Below are positions 5,813 to 7,462 of a DNA stretch of 7,462 nt, in pieces. The stretch spans positions 1 through 7,462 of the forward strand of contig JAGAMQ010000011.1 in the NCBI GenBank assembly GCA_017624645.1, given 5' to 3'. Source of the DNA: Oscillospiraceae bacterium (GTDB lineage: Bacteria; Bacillota; Clostridia; Oscillospirales; Oscillospiraceae). The first letter of the stretch is position 1; each line of letters opens with the position of its first letter. The notes below the pieces were generated by a model. The model searched no databases. It saw nothing but the letters and a program-made list of their open reading frames with translations, and was not told where the DNA came from. The position numbers and the translations under genes are program-made.

Positions 5813-7089
5813 TCTTCTTCCTCCAAGCGGATCATTGCGCTACGGGCATGGGCGGTAAGTCCCTCTGTCCGGGCAAAGGCATCCACATCCCGTGCCACCT
5901 GCTTCATGGCTTCGGGAGTAAAGTAGGTATACTGGGTCTTCTTCACAAAATCGTCCACGGAAAGAGGACTGGAAAACCGTGCCGTACCGCTGGTGGGCAG
6001 GGTGTGGTTGGGACCTGCCAGATAATCCCCCAGCGCCTCCGGGCAATACTTGCCCATAAACACAGAGCCGGCATGACGGATCTTATCCAGATAATCAAAG
6101 GGGTTGTCCACGCACAGCTCCAGATGCTCCGGAGCGATGGCGTTGGCAATGTCAATGGCGGCATCCAAAGTATCTGCCACGATGATCTTGCCGTTGTTGT
6201 CGATGGAGGCTCGGGCGATCTCCTTACGCTCCAAACGTGCCAGCTGCACCTCCAGCTCCCCCTGCACTGCCTGTGCCAATTCCATAGAATCGGTGACCAG
6301 CACCGCACTTGCCAGCTTATCGTGCTCTGCCTGACTTAGCAGATCTGCCGCCACAAACCGGGGATTCGCCGCAGCGTCGGCAACGATGAGGATCTCACTG
6401 GGACCGGCGATCATGTCAATGGCTACCTTGCCAAACACCTGCCTCTTGGCTTCTGCCACAAAGGCATTGCCGGGGCCTACGATCTTATCCACCCGGGGGA
6501 CAGATTCGGTGCCATAGGCCAATGCTGCCACTGCCTGTGCTCCTCCCACCTTAAAAATCCTATCGATGCCGGCGATCTTTGCCGCCGCCAATATGGCAGG
6601 CGCCACCTTACCATCCCTGCCGGGAGGGGTGACCATGACGATCTCCGGGCAGCCTGCCAGCTTGGCAGGAATACTGTCCATAAGCACGGTGGAGGGATAC
6701 GCCGCGGTGCCGCCGGGCACATAAATACCCACCCGATCCATGGGAATCACCTTTTGCCCCATGACTACGCCGCATGTATCGTTTACAAGGAAGCTGCTTC
6801 GGATCTGATGCTTGTGGAAATTACGGATATTGTCCGCCGCCCTTTGCAGGATCTGCAAAAACGCCGGATCGACCGAAGTCACGGCTTCTTCCAGCTCCTG
6901 CGCAGTCACCTCAATGGTCTGCAGCTGTGCCCGGTCAAAGCGCTGGGTGTATTCCAAAAGCGCTTTGTCTCCCTCCTTGCGTACTGCCGCAATAATGTCC
7001 TGCACGATGGCTGTCACATCCACCTGCGGCTCTACCCGGGCGAAAACCTCCTCCGGCTTTGTCTGGGCATAAGGAAGAATTCGGATCAT
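5809..7089 (-). CDS. hisD: Histidinol dehydrogenase
   Basis: The last two steps of the pathway: a four-electron, NAD+- and zinc-dependent oxidation of histidinol to histidine. The 426 residues are full length for the family. Visible motifs include GIYVPGGTAAYPST (121-134), VGGAQAVAALAYGT (181-194), VDKIVGPGN (200-208) and AGPSEILIVAD (228-238). Zinc ligands by family alignment are Gln253 and His256 (LSQAEHD), Asp355 (LGDYLAGPNH) and His414 (LTAHARS). The catalytic pair Glu321-His322 is in IAPEHLEL (318-325). The ATG at 7089 has a near-perfect AAGGAGGG upstream, spaced six bases, overlapping the hisG stop region; the intergenic gap is 12 bases. The stop overlaps the hisC start. The acidic tail RLEEEE is encoded by GAG/GAA codons that also form the hisC ribosome site. 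Confidence 0.98.
   Translation of the reverse strand: MIRILPYAQTKPEEVFARVEPQVDVTAIVQDIIAAVRKEGDKALLEYTQRFDRAQLQTIEVTAQELEEAVTSVDPAFLQILQRAADNIRNFHKHQIRSSFLVNDTCGVVMGQKVIPMDRVGIYVPGGTAAYPSTVLMDSIPAKLAGCPEIVMVTPPGRDGKVAPAILAAAKIAGIDRIFKVGGAQAVAALAYGTESVPRVDKIVGPGNAFVAEAKRQVFGKVAIDMIAGPSEILIVADAAANPRFVAADLLSQAEHDKLASAVLVTDSMELAQAVQGELEVQLARLERKEIARASIDNNGKIIVADTLDAAIDIANAIAPEHLELCVDNPFDYLDKIRHAGSVFMGKYCPEALGDYLAGPNHTLPTSGTARFSSPLSVDDFVKKTQYTYFTPEAMKQVARDVDAFARTEGLTAHARSAMIRLEEEE
5820..5824 (-). promoter_or_regulatory. Ribosome binding site of hisC inside the hisD tail
   Basis: GGAGG on the minus strand lies seven bases before the hisC ATG (5812-5810). It is embedded in the codons for the acidic C-terminal residues of HisD and supports the hisC start at MSRFFSN. 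The ATGA overlap with the hisD stop suggests translational coupling. Confidence 0.8.
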
Positions 7090-7095
7090 AGTATT

Positions 7096-7101
7096 CCCTC
7101 C
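7096..7101 (-). promoter_or_regulatory. Ribosome binding site of hisD
   Basis: TAAGGAGGG on the minus strand joins the hisG stop codon (7104-7102) directly to GGAGGG (7101-7096), six bases before the hisD ATG (7089-7087). It is one of the strongest ribosome sites in the window, fitting a gene with its own 12-base intergenic gap instead of a stop/start overlap. Confidence 0.82.
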
Positions 7102-7462
7102 TTACAGAGTGTCGGCGATCTTTTGGATCGCTTCTGTCTTGAATTTATAGCTTGCTTTATTGGCAATGAGCCGGGCGCTGATGGGTACGATCTCCTCCAG
7201 CACCTCCAGCCCGTTTTCTTTCAGCGTCTTTCCGGTTTCCACGATATCCACGATCACATCGGACAGCCCCAGGATCGGTGCGATCTCAATAGAACCGTTA
7301 AGATGGATAATATCGATCTGTCTGCCTTGGGAGGCATAGTAGGTACGGGCAATATTGGGGAATTTGGTGGCCACATGCAACACCCGGGACACCTCCGGCT
7401 GCCGATCCGGAATTCCTGCCACAGCCATACGGCATTTTCCCACGCCCAGGTCTGCCAGTTCA
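7102..7462 (-). CDS. hisG: ATP phosphoribosyltransferase, short catalytic form, 3' part (truncated by window edge)
   Basis: The committed step of histidine synthesis: condensation of ATP with PRPP to give PR-ATP. Only the C-terminal 119 residues are in the window, because the frame is open at the right edge (codons before the GTG at 7443 read ELADLG). DLGVGKCRMAVAG (fragment residues 4-16) matches the hinge region of HisG, VATKFPNIARTYY is at 30-42, and the PRPP-binding loop LSDVIVDIVETGKTLKENGL is at about 66-85. The protein stops about 30 residues after that loop, so it lacks the C-terminal regulatory (ACT-like) domain of the long form. This is the HisG-S type, which works only in a complex with HisZ, a histidyl-tRNA-synthetase-like subunit. 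HisZ should be encoded elsewhere, most probably just upstream. The apparent GTG start at 7443 is internal and should not be used. Missing N-terminal sequence is about 85-100 residues. Confidence 0.96.
   Translation of the reverse strand, partial: ELADLGVGKCRMAVAGIPDRQPEVSRVLHVATKFPNIARTYYASQGRQIDIIHLNGSIEIAPILGLSDVIVDIVETGKTLKENGLEVLEEIVPISARLIANKASYKFKTEAIQKIADTL

Noticed and set aside
7441..7443. GTG as a possible start of a 113-residue protein
   Set aside because: The frame continues upstream to the window edge with typical HisG sequence, so this is an internal valine codon of truncated hisG.

Overview
This window is a chromosomal segment from what looks like an anaerobic Clostridia-type Firmicute, most likely of the Oscillospiraceae/Ruminococcaceae kind. 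That placement is inference from moderate-to-high GC, strong GGAGG ribosome sites, the short-form HisG, the fused HisIE and the gene order. All convincing genes lie on the minus strand.

Layout, in the direction of transcription (right to left): the 3' part of hisG (7462-7102), then hisD, hisC, hisB, hisH, hisA, hisF and hisIE (ending at 1418). This is a compact histidine-biosynthesis operon. Neighbouring genes either overlap by 1-4 bases (hisD/hisC, hisC/hisB, hisB/hisH, hisA/hisF) or are separated by 4-12 bases. It ends in an intrinsic terminator at 1391-1418 whose A/T arm overlaps the hisIE stop codon. The operon promoter and any leader lie beyond the right edge.

After the terminator there is a roughly 240-base gap, then the 5' two thirds of a glutamine-dependent NAD+ synthetase gene (nadE, 1176 to the left edge). 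It has its own extended -10 promoter and a GGAGGG ribosome site, so it is a separate transcription unit. The gap also holds a plus-strand open stretch (1212-1382) that reads like a protein fragment. It has no proper start and overlaps the nadE promoter, and it is best explained as a gene remnant, possibly of a small bacterial PH-domain protein.

Together the his genes cover the pathway from PRPP + ATP (HisG) through HisIE, HisA, HisHF, HisB and HisC to the final oxidation (HisD). Two expected partners are not visible: HisZ, the regulatory subunit that short-form HisG needs, and a histidinol-phosphate phosphatase, since HisB here is only the dehydratase. The window is mainly ordinary core metabolism; I found no clear sign of an undescribed system. 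The items most worth a second look are the plus-strand remnant and an A8 run in the HisI-HisE linker.
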